Origin: Glaciecola sp047250385 | Lineage (GTDB): Bacteria; Pseudomonadota; Gammaproteobacteria; Enterobacterales; Alteromonadaceae | Assembly: GCF_047250385.1 (NCBI RefSeq) | Contig: NZ_JBLBVM010000036.1 | Coordinates: forward strand, 5,983-69,982 | Direction of reading: 5' to 3' | DNA: 64,000 nucleotides | Shown here: one piece after another, positions 44,264-54,400 of the stretch | Layout: each line of letters opens with the position of its first letter | Numbering within the stretch: the first letter of the stretch is position 1 | Position numbers and translations under genes: made by a program | Notes under the pieces: generated by a model | The model's input: the letters and a program-made list of their open reading frames with translations, nothing else | The model's database searches: none | Told to the model about the DNA's origin: nothing

Positions 44264-46342
44264 ATGACATATAAGCCTCGCGCATTTAAAAAATCATCAA
44301 TAGCAGTGGGTGTTGCTGCACTTTTAGCAGCAACGTCTCAAAGCGCAAATGCTGCTGATTGGAACTTTGGTGATTTATCAATAACGTTCGATTCAAATTT
44401 TACACTTGCTACCAGCATAAGAACTGAGGAACGAGACTTTAATCTTATCGGCCACAGTAACCAACCGGGTCTTGATTGGACAGGATATAACGCTGCAACA
44501 AACGTTATTTATCCTTCTGCTGACGTTTGGGCCTTAACTGATGGTGCTTATTCTACCAATGGTGACCTTGGTAACTTATCATACGATGAAGGCGATGCTT
44601 TCTCGACTCAGTTTGTAGGTCTGCATGAACTAGAACTCGCTTATGGTGATTTTGGCTTCTTCGCACGTGGATACTACTTTTACGATTTCGAAAACTCCGA
44701 CAATGATCGTGCATATACAAACCCAATTACGGGCAATGTAGCTGATCCTTGTCGTGATTCTACAGCTTCTGACGAGCTCTGCTCAGACTTCAGACTGTTA
44801 GATGCATTCGTTTACGCGGACTTCTATGTCGGTGATATGCCTGTATCTTTGCGTCTTGGTGACCAAGTTGTGAGCTGGGGGGAAAGTACTTTCATCCAGC
44901 ACGGTATTAATACTACAAACCCAGTGGATGTTACGCGAGCTCGTGCTCCAGGTGCAGAACTTAAAGAAGTATTCATTCCTGTCGGTATGTTATTTGCCTC
45001 AGTTGGTGTCAGTGACACTGTGAGTTTATCAGCTTATTACCAATACGAATGGGAACGTTCATTATTACCAGTTTCTGGTAGTTACTTCGCTGGCAATGAC
45101 TTTGCGGGTGAGGGCGGTTCTTTCAACAATATCCAACTTGGATTTACAGGTAATCCGGATATCGATGCTGATACGCTTCTTACTCAATTGAATCAATTAG
45201 GTGCTGCTTTACAAGGCGGTGCTGATCCTGCACTAATCGGAGCTGCTTACTTAGCATATCCAACGAAAGTTGCGGTGAGAGAACAAAGTGACGCTGCGCA
45301 CAATGATGCAGATGATCAAGGTCAATATGGTATCAAATTATCGTGGTTTGCTTCAGAGTTAAACGAAACTGAATTTAGTTTCTACCACATAAATTATCAT
45401 AGCCAACGTCCTTTAGTGGCTGGTGTAACGTCTGATTTTCGACCTGAAGCTATTGCTGCTGACTTAGCGTTATTAGCATCTCCAGGCGGAATTACCAGAG
45501 ATAATGTGACAGATTTACGTGCATTCACTAAGTCTCGTTTCGACTACCCAGAAGATATCAAATTATATGGTGTTAGTTTCAACACTAACTTGGGTGAAAC
45601 GGCATTAGCAGGTGAATTTGCTTATCGTGTTGATGAACCTTTACAAATTGACGATGTCGAATTGCTTTATACAGGTATGCCTGAGCAATTAGCAAATGCG
45701 GGTTTAAGACCTGACCTTGCTGGCATTTCACAGTTGAATAACATCGGCAGAAATGTTGGACCTGGTGAAACGGCACAAGGATATTTATTATCGGATACGT
45801 GGCAAGCTCAAATGACAGCTTCTCACATTTTCGGTCCAAAATTTGGAACTGATAACTTAGTTCTATTAGGTGAGGCTGGTTATGTCCGCGTAGTAGACTT
45901 CCCAGATCCGAGTGTTATTCGCTTGAATGCGCCAGGAACATCAAGAACACCATCATTGGAGCCTGTTGTTGATAGTGCTGGTAATATAATTAGCGACAGA
46001 ACCGGTTTACATACTGGTTTATCTGACGGTCCAGAAACAAATCCATTCGCTACAGATAGCGCTTGGGGCTATCGTTTATTAGCGGTTGCTGATTTTAACA
46101 ATATATTTGCAGGTATTAATTTACGAACAAGAGCAACTTTTGCTCATGACGTAAATGGTACAACTCCGGACCCATTATTCTTATTCTTGGAAGATAGAAA
46201 ATCAGCAAACTTATCGTTTACGTTTGATTATCTAAGCAAATGGTCTGCAACGGCGTCATACAGCTCTTTCTGGGGTGGTATAGGCACAACCAATGCACTT
46301 TCAGACCGTGACTTCGTATCTTTCAATATCAAATACGCAATT
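44264..46342 (+). CDS. DUF1302 family outer-membrane protein
   Basis: About 693 residues. A signal peptide ends ANAADWNF. The mature protein is rich in alternating, aromatic-flanked beta strands (GLHELELAYGDFGFFARGYYFYDFE, VSLRLGDQVVSWGE, VSLSAYYQYEWERS) and ends in a beta strand (FVSFNIKYAI). It fits a large outer-membrane barrel. ATG 44264 is preferred to the GTG at 44231 because GTAGGA precedes it and the signal peptide then begins MTYKPRAFKK. DUF1302 members are usually paired with DUF1329, as here. The likely role is passage of a hydrophobic substrate across the outer membrane (inference). Confidence 0.88.
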
Positions 46343-46355
46343 TAAGGACGTAGTA

Positions 46356-47723
46356 ATGATTAAAAAACTAGGTTTAATCACGGCAGGGCTAGCATTAGCT
46401 TTGTCTAGTCAAATCGTATTAGCGAAGGTTTCTCAAGCAGAAGCTGACAAGCTAGGTAAAGAATTAACGCCACTCGGTGCTGAAAAGGCTGGTAATGCAG
46501 ACGGTTCAATTCCTGCGTGGACTGGCGGTATCACTGAACTTCCAGCTGGTTACACACCCGGTGGTTTTCACGTTGATCCGTTCGCAGATGACAAAGTGTT
46601 ATTTACAATTACTGCAGCAAACTACAAAGAATACGCTGAGTTTTTAAGTGACGGTCAGAAAAAGTTATTTGAAACTTACCCTGACACTTATAAAATGCCG
46701 GTTTATCAAACACGTCGTTCAGCAAGTAATCCACAGAAAGTGTATGACGCAACTAAAGCAAATGCTTTAAGCGCTGAGTTGCTTGATGAAGGTAACGGTT
46801 TGAAAGGTGCTTCAATGGGCGTACCTTTCCCAATTCCTAAGAATGGTTTAGAAGCTATTTGGAATCACACTCTTCGTTATCGTGGTGCTGCTGTTCAACG
46901 AAATGGCGGACAAGCTGCTGTAACGGCAAGTGGTGACTTCAACGTCATCGGCTTTGATGAACAGCTTATGATTAAATACTCTGAAGATGGTGTAACACCA
47001 GAGACTTTAGCTGAAGAAAATATTTTGTTTAAGTTTAAACAAAGTGTAACAAGCCCAGCAAGATTGGCGGGTACGGCTTTACTCGTTCATGAAACTGTTG
47101 ACCAGGTAAAAGAGCCGCGTCAAGCATGGACTTATAACACAGGGCAACGTCGTGTACGTCGAGCTCCTAACGTTGCATATGATGCACCAGGAACTGCAGC
47201 TGACGGCTTGAGAACAACTGATGATTTCGATATGTATAATGGTTCACCAAACCGTTACAACTGGGAATTAAAGGGTAAAAAAGAGCTATATGTTGCTTAC
47301 AATAACTATGCACTACATAGCGATGCTGCTAAATATGATGATATTCTAAAGCCAAATCATGTTAACCCTGATTTAACGCGTTTTGAAAAACATCGTGTTT
47401 GGGTTGTTGAAGCAACACTTAAGCCTGAATTTCGTCACGTTTACCAAAAGCGTACTTTCTATATTGATGAGGATAGCTGGCAGATCCAGGTCGCTGATAT
47501 GTATGATAACCGCGGTGAATTATATCGTGTAGGTATCGCTCATGGTGTAAACTACTATGAAGTACCAACTCAATGGTCTACATTAGATGTATACCACGAT
47601 TTGAACTCTCGTCGATATCTGGCGATTGGTTTAGATAATGAAGAGCAAATGTACGACTTCAGTATCGAACCAAACGACAGAGAATTCACGCCACAAGCTC
47701 TAAGGCGAGAAGGCAAGAGATAA
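46356..47723 (+). CDS. DUF1329 family periplasmic protein
   Basis: About 455 residues. A signal peptide ends VLAKVS. The mature start EADKLGKELTPLGAEKAGNADGSIPAWTGG is the DUF1329 opening. RRVRRAPNVAYD, RYNWELKGKKELYVAYNNY and KRTFYIDEDSWQI are further family blocks. The long strand-rich core is reminiscent of LolA/LolB-type lipid carriers (an impression of fold, not a match). The start at 46356 has AAGGA overlapping the DUF1302 stop. It would be the periplasmic shuttle between the RND pump and the barrel (inference). Confidence 0.87.
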   Translation: MIKKLGLITAGLALALSSQIVLAKVSQAEADKLGKELTPLGAEKAGNADGSIPAWTGGITELPAGYTPGGFHVDPFADDKVLFTITAANYKEYAEFLSDGQKKLFETYPDTYKMPVYQTRRSASNPQKVYDATKANALSAELLDEGNGLKGASMGVPFPIPKNGLEAIWNHTLRYRGAAVQRNGGQAAVTASGDFNVIGFDEQLMIKYSEDGVTPETLAEENILFKFKQSVTSPARLAGTALLVHETVDQVKEPRQAWTYNTGQRRVRRAPNVAYDAPGTAADGLRTTDDFDMYNGSPNRYNWELKGKKELYVAYNNYALHSDAAKYDDILKPNHVNPDLTRFEKHRVWVVEATLKPEFRHVYQKRTFYIDEDSWQIQVADMYDNRGELYRVGIAHGVNYYEVPTQWSTLDVYHDLNSRRYLAIGLDNEEQMYDFSIEPNDREFTPQALRREGKR

Positions 47724-47732
47724 ACAAATCAG

Positions 47733-47760
47733 ACGGTTGGCTTAGCCAGCCGTTTTTTTT
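47733..47760 (+). terminator. Strong intrinsic terminator inside the cluster
   Basis: ACGGTTGGC pairs with GCCAGCCGT (one G-U), 3-nt loop, then eight T. It begins 10 nt after the DUF1329 stop and stands before the YCF48-like gene, so it likely lowers expression of the last two genes relative to the first two. Confidence 0.85.
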
Positions 47761-47775
47761 ACTAACGGTGAATAA

Positions 47776-48819
47776 ATGAAATTGAATTTTAAACAACTCT
47801 CTCTAGCAAGCTTCTTCGCACTCAGCGCAGCAGCCACTGCAGACTCTTCTTATCTGGCTCCATTAGTCAAAGAGTCACGCTTGCTTGACATAGCGGCTGC
47901 CGAAAACATCTATATTGTCGGTGAAAGAGGGCATATTTTAACTGGAACGAATCAAGATAACTTAACTCAGGTTTCAGTCCCAACCAAAACAACACTCACT
48001 GGCATCGCTTTAACTGGTTCAAAAGCATGGGTTGTGGGTCATGATGCATCTATATTGCATTCAACAGATGGTGGCAGTTCTTGGAAAGTTCAACTTACTA
48101 TGCCTGAGCTAGATCGTCCTTTCCTCGATATATTGTTTATGGATGAAAATAATGGCGTCGCTGTAGGTGCATACGGTTTGTTTTATCGCACAATTGATGG
48201 TGGTCAAACATGGCAGAAAGAACTACATGCATCCGTGCTTCCTCAAGACGACATTGATTACCTAGATAGCATAAAAGACGATTCTGTTTTTTATGAGGAA
48301 GAATTAACGTTCATTTTGCCACATTTTAACAGGCTTAGTTATTCAAATGGAAAACTATACATGGCCGGAGAGGCGGGTATGTTAGCTGTAAGTGATGATT
48401 TCGGTAAAAACTGGAAACGTTACGATATTGCATATAGAGGTTCCTTCTTCGACTTTCAAGAAAGCAAAAATGGTCAACTTATCGCGGTTGGCTTACGCGG
48501 AAATATTTTCGTTTCTCCAAGTGATGATATTAGCTGGAAAAAGCTACAAACATGTGTCACGACGTCTCTAAATTCAATTGTTAAAAGCGATAAAGACAAG
48601 CTCTACATTACTGGTAACAACGGGGTTTTATTGTCATTAGACGAAACTAAAACCTTAACAAACGAGTTCTTCCCGCAAGATAACGAAGGCTGTGCTGTGC
48701 ACATTTCCTTAAAAAAATTAGGAAATGATCTGAGTGATTCCATTTTGAATGGTTTAGTAATTAATGACAAAATGCTTGCTGTGACCGCATCTGGCATTAA
48801 GACAGTTGAGTTAAAATAA
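47776..48819 (+). CDS. YCF48-like beta-propeller protein, exported
   Basis: A 347-residue protein with a signal peptide (ending AAATADS). Repeats of the BNR/YCF48 type follow: HSTDGGSSWKVQ, YRTIDGGQTWQKE, AVSDDFGKNWKR, and the alternating pattern of a seven-bladed propeller (VVGHDASILHS, AVGAYGLFYRT). Plant and cyanobacterial YCF48 helps photosystem II assembly, but such propellers act in many envelope complexes. Context puts it as an accessory of the adjacent RND pump, whose ATG follows 4 bp later. Confidence 0.85.
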   Translation: MKLNFKQLSLASFFALSAAATADSSYLAPLVKESRLLDIAAAENIYIVGERGHILTGTNQDNLTQVSVPTKTTLTGIALTGSKAWVVGHDASILHSTDGGSSWKVQLTMPELDRPFLDILFMDENNGVAVGAYGLFYRTIDGGQTWQKELHASVLPQDDIDYLDSIKDDSVFYEEELTFILPHFNRLSYSNGKLYMAGEAGMLAVSDDFGKNWKRYDIAYRGSFFDFQESKNGQLIAVGLRGNIFVSPSDDISWKKLQTCVTTSLNSIVKSDKDKLYITGNNGVLLSLDETKTLTNEFFPQDNEGCAVHISLKKLGNDLSDSILNGLVINDKMLAVTASGIKTVELK

Positions 48820-48823
48820 TCAT

Positions 48824-51145
48824 ATGACATATTTAATTAACGCAATAGAAAAAGCAGTTTTTCGTCATAGACTCGCAGTAATTGCTTTTTTCTCGATAGT
48901 AACTTTGTTTCTGCTGTACAACGCGTCTCAACTTAAGCTGGACGCGGGTTTTGAGAAAAACATTCCGCTAAATCATGAATACATGCAAACCTACATGAAG
49001 CATCGCCAAGATTTTGGTGGTGCAAATAACGTCCTGGTTTCTGTTTGTGATAAGAACGGTAATATCTTTAACCAAAACTTCTTCGATACATTTAAGAACG
49101 TTCATGACCAAGTCTTTTTCATTAATGGTGTGAATCGTTCATTAGTAACTTCTTTATTTTCTCCTGCAACGCGTTTTACAGAAATTGTAGAGGGTGGTTT
49201 TTCTGGAGGCCCTGTCATTCCAGCCGATTTTGATTCGTCTAATCCAGCGGCCTTAGAGCTAGTCAGAAAAAACATTGATAAAGCAGGTATCCTTGGCAGA
49301 CAAGTATCTAGTGATTTTCAATGTGCGATGGTTACAGCTCAGCTGCTTGATATTGATCCTGAAACGGGTTTGCCATTAGATACCTTAGCTATTGCCAAAC
49401 AATTAGAAACAGAACTTCGCGGTTTGTACGAAAACGATGATACTTCTGTGCACATCATTGGCTTTGCGAAGATGATTGGCGATGTGGCTGAAGGTGCGAA
49501 AGACGTACTAGTATTTTTTGCAATCGCAATTGCGATTACAGCAATAATGGTGTTCTTCTTCTCAAAATCTTTAATGCTCACTTTCCTACCACTATTCTGC
49601 TCAATTGTGGCTGTAGTTTGGCAACTTGGTTTATTAACATTATTTGGCTTTGGTTTAGATCCAATGTCCATACTCGTTCCATTCTTAGTCTTCGCTATTG
49701 GTGTGAGCCACGGCGTACAGATGATAAACGCAGTAGGTAAAAAAGCATCAATGGGCATAGATGTGAAAGTTGCTTCTCAGCATGCTTTTAGAACACTACT
49801 AATACCTGGCGGTATTGCATTGCTTTCGGATACTGTTGGCTTCATGACCTTACTTGTCATTGATATTGGTATTATTCGAGAATTGGCGATTACTGCCAGT
49901 ATGGGTGTAGCGGTTATCATTCTCACGAACTTGCTATTATTGCCTGTGCTCATGTCATACGTAAAAGTATCAGATAAATACAAAGCCAAATTTGCTGAAG
50001 CAAGTAAGAAGAATTCGAACAGTTGGGATACTGTCGCTAAATGTGCCAGTCCTAAAGTCGCTATTGTTATAGTTGCTATTACTACCGTGCTATTCATTTT
50101 TGGTTTCATGCAGGCTAAACAAATGAAGATAGGGGATTTACATGCTGGTGCTCCTGCATTGCATGAAGAATCGCGCTATAACCAAGACACATTCTTAATT
50201 ACGGATAAATACGAAATCACTGTCGATTACATTTCGGTTATTGTTGAAACAAAAATTGATGCATGTACTGAATTTGACTACATGACTGCAATGGATGAAT
50301 TCCAATGGAAGATGGAAAATATTCCAGGTGTTCAGTCTGCGATCTCTTTACCTACTGTCGCGAAGCGAGTAAATGCCGGTTATAACGAAGGTAATGCTAA
50401 GTGGGAAGTGTTACCAAGAAATCAATCGACTATGGTACAGGCCATTTCGCGCGTGCCAACTTCAACTGGCTTATTGAATCGAAACTGTTCTGTAATGCCA
50501 ATTATTTTGTTTATGGAAGACCATAAAGCAGAAACGATTGAAACAATTGTTGCAGCGGTAAAAGAAATCAGACAAGAATATGAGAAGGATGACCTTAAAT
50601 TCAAGTTAGCATCTGGCCCGGTTGGAGTAATGGCAGCAACCAATGAAGCGGTTAAAGCATCACAAGACCCGATGCTATATTACGTGTTTGGTGCGGTTAT
50701 TATTTTATGCCTCATTAGCTTCCGTTCATTACGCGCGACACTCGCTGTGGTTATTCCACTGTATGTTGTATCTGTGCTTGCCCAAGCATTAATGACATAT
50801 CTAGAAATTGGGTTAACAGTTTCGACCCTACCCGTTATCGCTCTAGGCGTTGGTATTGGAGTTGATTACGGAATTTATATACTGTCTACCATGACTCTAA
50901 AACTTCGCGAAGGTTTATCAGTTCAAGCTGCTTACCTCGAAGCCCTAAAAGAACGTGGCAGTGCTGTATTGTTTACCGGTATTACATTAGCCATTGGCGT
51001 CAGTACTTGGGTATTCTCAACATTGAAGTTCCAAATGGACATGGGGATATTGCTAACATTTATGTTTGTTGTGAACATGTTAGGGGCAATTATTGTACTT
51101 CCGGCCATTGCTAGACTATTGTGGTATAAGTCGGTCGAAAAATAA
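48824..51145 (+). CDS. RND superfamily transporter (MMPL/HpnN type)
   Basis: A 773-residue inner-membrane transporter with two repeats of a TM helix, a large periplasmic loop and five TM helices (about 12 TM in all). VFAIGVSHGVQMINAVG and GVGIGVDYGIYILSTMTL are the RND TM4/TM10 proton-relay segments of the lipid/hopanoid-type branch rather than of AcrB. The loop after TM1 (residues ~40-220) is the porter domain. Such proteins move hydrophobic lipids using the proton gradient. The gene follows the YCF48-like gene by 4 bp. An ideal terminator closes the unit. Confidence 0.9.
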   Translation: MTYLINAIEKAVFRHRLAVIAFFSIVTLFLLYNASQLKLDAGFEKNIPLNHEYMQTYMKHRQDFGGANNVLVSVCDKNGNIFNQNFFDTFKNVHDQVFFINGVNRSLVTSLFSPATRFTEIVEGGFSGGPVIPADFDSSNPAALELVRKNIDKAGILGRQVSSDFQCAMVTAQLLDIDPETGLPLDTLAIAKQLETELRGLYENDDTSVHIIGFAKMIGDVAEGAKDVLVFFAIAIAITAIMVFFFSKSLMLTFLPLFCSIVAVVWQLGLLTLFGFGLDPMSILVPFLVFAIGVSHGVQMINAVGKKASMGIDVKVASQHAFRTLLIPGGIALLSDTVGFMTLLVIDIGIIRELAITASMGVAVIILTNLLLLPVLMSYVKVSDKYKAKFAEASKKNSNSWDTVAKCASPKVAIVIVAITTVLFIFGFMQAKQMKIGDLHAGAPALHEESRYNQDTFLITDKYEITVDYISVIVETKIDACTEFDYMTAMDEFQWKMENIPGVQSAISLPTVAKRVNAGYNEGNAKWEVLPRNQSTMVQAISRVPTSTGLLNRNCSVMPIILFMEDHKAETIETIVAAVKEIRQEYEKDDLKFKLASGPVGVMAATNEAVKASQDPMLYYVFGAVIILCLISFRSLRATLAVVIPLYVVSVLAQALMTYLEIGLTVSTLPVIALGVGIGVDYGIYILSTMTLKLREGLSVQAAYLEALKERGSAVLFTGITLAIGVSTWVFSTLKFQMDMGILLTFMFVVNMLGAIIVLPAIARLLWYKSVEK

Positions 51146-51162
51146 TTTTGAGTTATTATTTG

Positions 51163-51187
51163 AAAAAAGGCCGTGAGGCCTTTTTTT
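51163..51187 (+). terminator. Intrinsic terminator after the RND gene
   Basis: AAAAAAGGCC and GGCCTTTTTT with a GTGA loop, ending in seven T. It closes the four-gene cluster. Confidence 0.85.
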
Positions 51188-51267
51188 ATGCATAAAATTT
51201 ACATGCTTATGCAATTTGTAAATTAAAGGTTAAATAGTGCTTTCAAATCATCATCATTTTAGAGAAA

Positions 51268-51365
51268 ATGCCGATAATGAAAGAGATAGAGAAAGCTTCA
51301 TGACTGATATTGTTAAATATTTGTTCATCCGTGAATGGTTTTTAACCCCAGTCACTCAGCTTTAG
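51268..51365 (+). other. Two tiny overlapping reading frames in the gdhB leader
   Basis: An 11-codon frame (51268-51303, MPIMKEIEKAS) ends in ATGA that starts a 21-codon frame (51300-51365, MTDIVKYLF...), with purine-rich sequence before each. They lie within the 256-bp gap upstream of gdhB. They could be a leader peptide pair, or chance. Confidence 0.25.
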
Positions 51366-51401
51366 TTCCCATATTCAACATACAACCTAACGAGAACGTA
51401 A

Positions 51402-54400
51402 ATGTCTGTAACGAACGATCAGCATTCAGTTTTACTAGAACGTGTATTTTCCCTCATTAATGAAAAAGTGGATAACGGTGACGCTGCGTTAATTCAACAA
51501 TTTGGACGACTGTTATATAAAAACATGTCTTTCGAAGATATTAATGGTAGAAGCGACAGTGATCTTTATGGTGCCACTCTGAGCTTGTGGCAGCTTACAC
51601 AAACGTTTAAAGAAAGCAGTCCTTGTATTAAAGTTTTCAATCCTGATATAGCGAAACATGGTTGGCAATCATCACACACGATTATCGAAATCATTGTTAA
51701 GGATATGCCATTCCTAGTTGATTCTGTTCGTATGGCGATCAATCGACTTGGCATAGCAGCGCACTTATTGCTTCACTCCCCAATGCATGTCACGAGAAAT
51801 AAAGATAATAAGGTGACTGGGTTTTCAGATAGCAAATCCAAATCAACGTCTGTATTTACTGAAACTGTATTTTTAATAGAGATCGATCGTCAGGCCAAAA
51901 GGTCAGATATCGAAAAGCTTCGCAATGAATTGCTATCAGTTGTTAATGAAGTTTCCTTATCTGTATCCGATTGGAAACCGATGAGAGAAAAGCTAGCGAG
52001 CATTACCAAAGGATTCGAAAAATCCAAGTCTCATGCATCTGCAGCTATTAAGTCACAGGGCAAAACTTTCCTTGATTGGTTAAACGACCATAATTTCACA
52101 TTAATGGGCTATCGGTACTACGATGTGAAAGCGATTGAGGGCGATCATCGTTGGATCCCAGATAATAAATCTAGCTTGGGATTGATGAAAAACTCTATCA
52201 ATGATCGCGAGCGCGTTCTTAAAAATCTGCCAACGGGTGCTAGAGACGCAGCTTTGAGTGACAACCCATTAATTCTCACTAAAACCAATAGTCGAGCTCG
52301 CGTGCACCGTCCAGCTTATATGGACTATGTTGGAGTAAAAGAATTTGATGATCAGGGTAGAGTAATTGGTGAACACCGCTTCCTTGGTCTATATTCAGCC
52401 TCGTTCTACAATAGTAGTGCTACCGATTTGCCCATGTTGCGTGAAAAAATTGATCGCATGTGTAAGATTTCGGGCTTTGATAAAGGTACTCATGCTTACA
52501 AAGCATTCGTTAATATTGTTGAAACTTATCCTCGTGATGAATTACTTCAAACCTCCGATGAAGAACTAGCACAAATAGTTCTTGGTATCTTTCAGATGCA
52601 AGAACGCGGGATTTCTCGTTTGTTCGTGCGTAAAGATACTTTCGGTCGTTACTTCTCCTGTCTGGTTTACGTACCAAGAGAGCGATATAACACGCAATTG
52701 AGAAAAGAAACTCAGGATTTACTTGCACGCGCATTTAAATCTGAAGAAGAGGTTGAGTTTAATACTTATTTCTCTGAATCTGTTTACGCTCGTACGCATT
52801 ATATTGCACGCGTGAAAAATAATAACCTGGAGTTTGATGTGAAGGAAATTGAAGACAATCTGATCGAGTTAACAAGGTCATGGCAAGACAAGCTAGCAAC
52901 AAAAATCACATCAGCTTATGGAGAGGCTAAAGGTAAAGCGATTCAAAATAAATATGTTAACGCGTTTACTCGCAGTTATGCTGAACAGAATTTACCGAGT
53001 GCGGCTTTGGTTGATATCGAACGCATTGAGCTATTAAATGACGATAATAAATTAGATATTCTTTTTTATAGACCTCAAGAAGAAAGTGCTGAGAGTGAAG
53101 TTGTAAAACTGAAGCTTTACCACCGTGATGTGCCAATTCACTTGAGTGATGTACTACCGATGTTAGAAAACTTCGGTTTACGAGTAATTGATGAAAGCCC
53201 GTATCGTGTGACTAATGATGAAGGTGACATAAGTTGGATCATGGATTTCTCCATGCTACATAAAAACGGTCAAAACTTCGAAATGGAGAGAACGCAGGAG
53301 TTGTTCCAGGACGCGTTTTCTAAAACATGGAATAAATCACTTGAGGACGATGGCTTTAATAGGCTGATCCTTAGCGCAGGTATCACAGGTCGTAATGTGA
53401 CGATTTTGCGTGCTTATGCCAAGTATATGCGCCAGATAGGAACATCATTCAGTATCGACTACATGGCGAACACTTTGGCGAATTACCCTGATATCGCAAC
53501 GGATATAGTGAGTTTGTTCAGACTCATGTTCTGCCCGACGATAAAACGTATGCCGAAGAAGATTGCAAGTCTTAAAGAAGAAATGCTAAGCAAGCTAGAC
53601 AAAGTATCTAATCTTGATGATGACAGAATCATTCGTCGTTACATTGAATTGTTGAATGCAACCCTGCGTACAAACTTCTACCAGAATGACAGCGAAGGAA
53701 ACGAAAAGTCTTATATTTCATTTAAGTTGTTACCAAGTGAAATTAGCGATATGCCGTTACCTATGCCAAAGTTTGAAATCTTCGTTTATTCCCCAAGAAT
53801 CGAAGGTGTGCATTTACGTGGTGGCAAGGTCGCTAGAGGTGGCTTACGCTGGTCTGACAGACAAGAAGATTTCCGAACAGAAATTTTAGGTCTGGTAAAA
53901 GCACAACAAGTTAAGAACACTGTTATTGTTCCAGTGGGTGCCAAAGGCGGTTTTATTTGTAAAGCGATGCCTGAAAATGCAGACAGAGCAACAATTCAGG
54001 AAGAGGGCAAAGCTTGCTATAAAATATTCATACGCAGCTTGTTAGACATTACAGATAACATTATCGAAGGTGAGGTAATCCCACCAAAAGACGTTATTCG
54101 ACTAGATGAAGATGACCCATATTTGGTTGTTGCAGCAGATAAAGGAACCGCAACGTTCTCAGATATAGCAAATGGTATCTCTGATGAGTTCAACTTCTGG
54201 TTAGGTGATGCTTTCGCCTCAGGTGGTAGTGTTGGTTACGACCACAAGAAAATGGGTATCACAGCCCGCGGTGCATGGGAGTCAGTTAAACGTCATTTCC
54301 GTGAAATCGGCGTGGATTGCCAGACAACACCTTTCACTGCTGTTGGTGTTGGTGATATGGCTGGTGATGTATTCGGCAACGGTATGCTGTTATCCGAACA

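Noticed and set aside
49339..49758. Long antisense frames, such as 139 residues opposite the RND gene and 140 opposite rlmJ
   Set aside because: They lie wholly inside recognised genes on the opposite strand and lack signals of their own.
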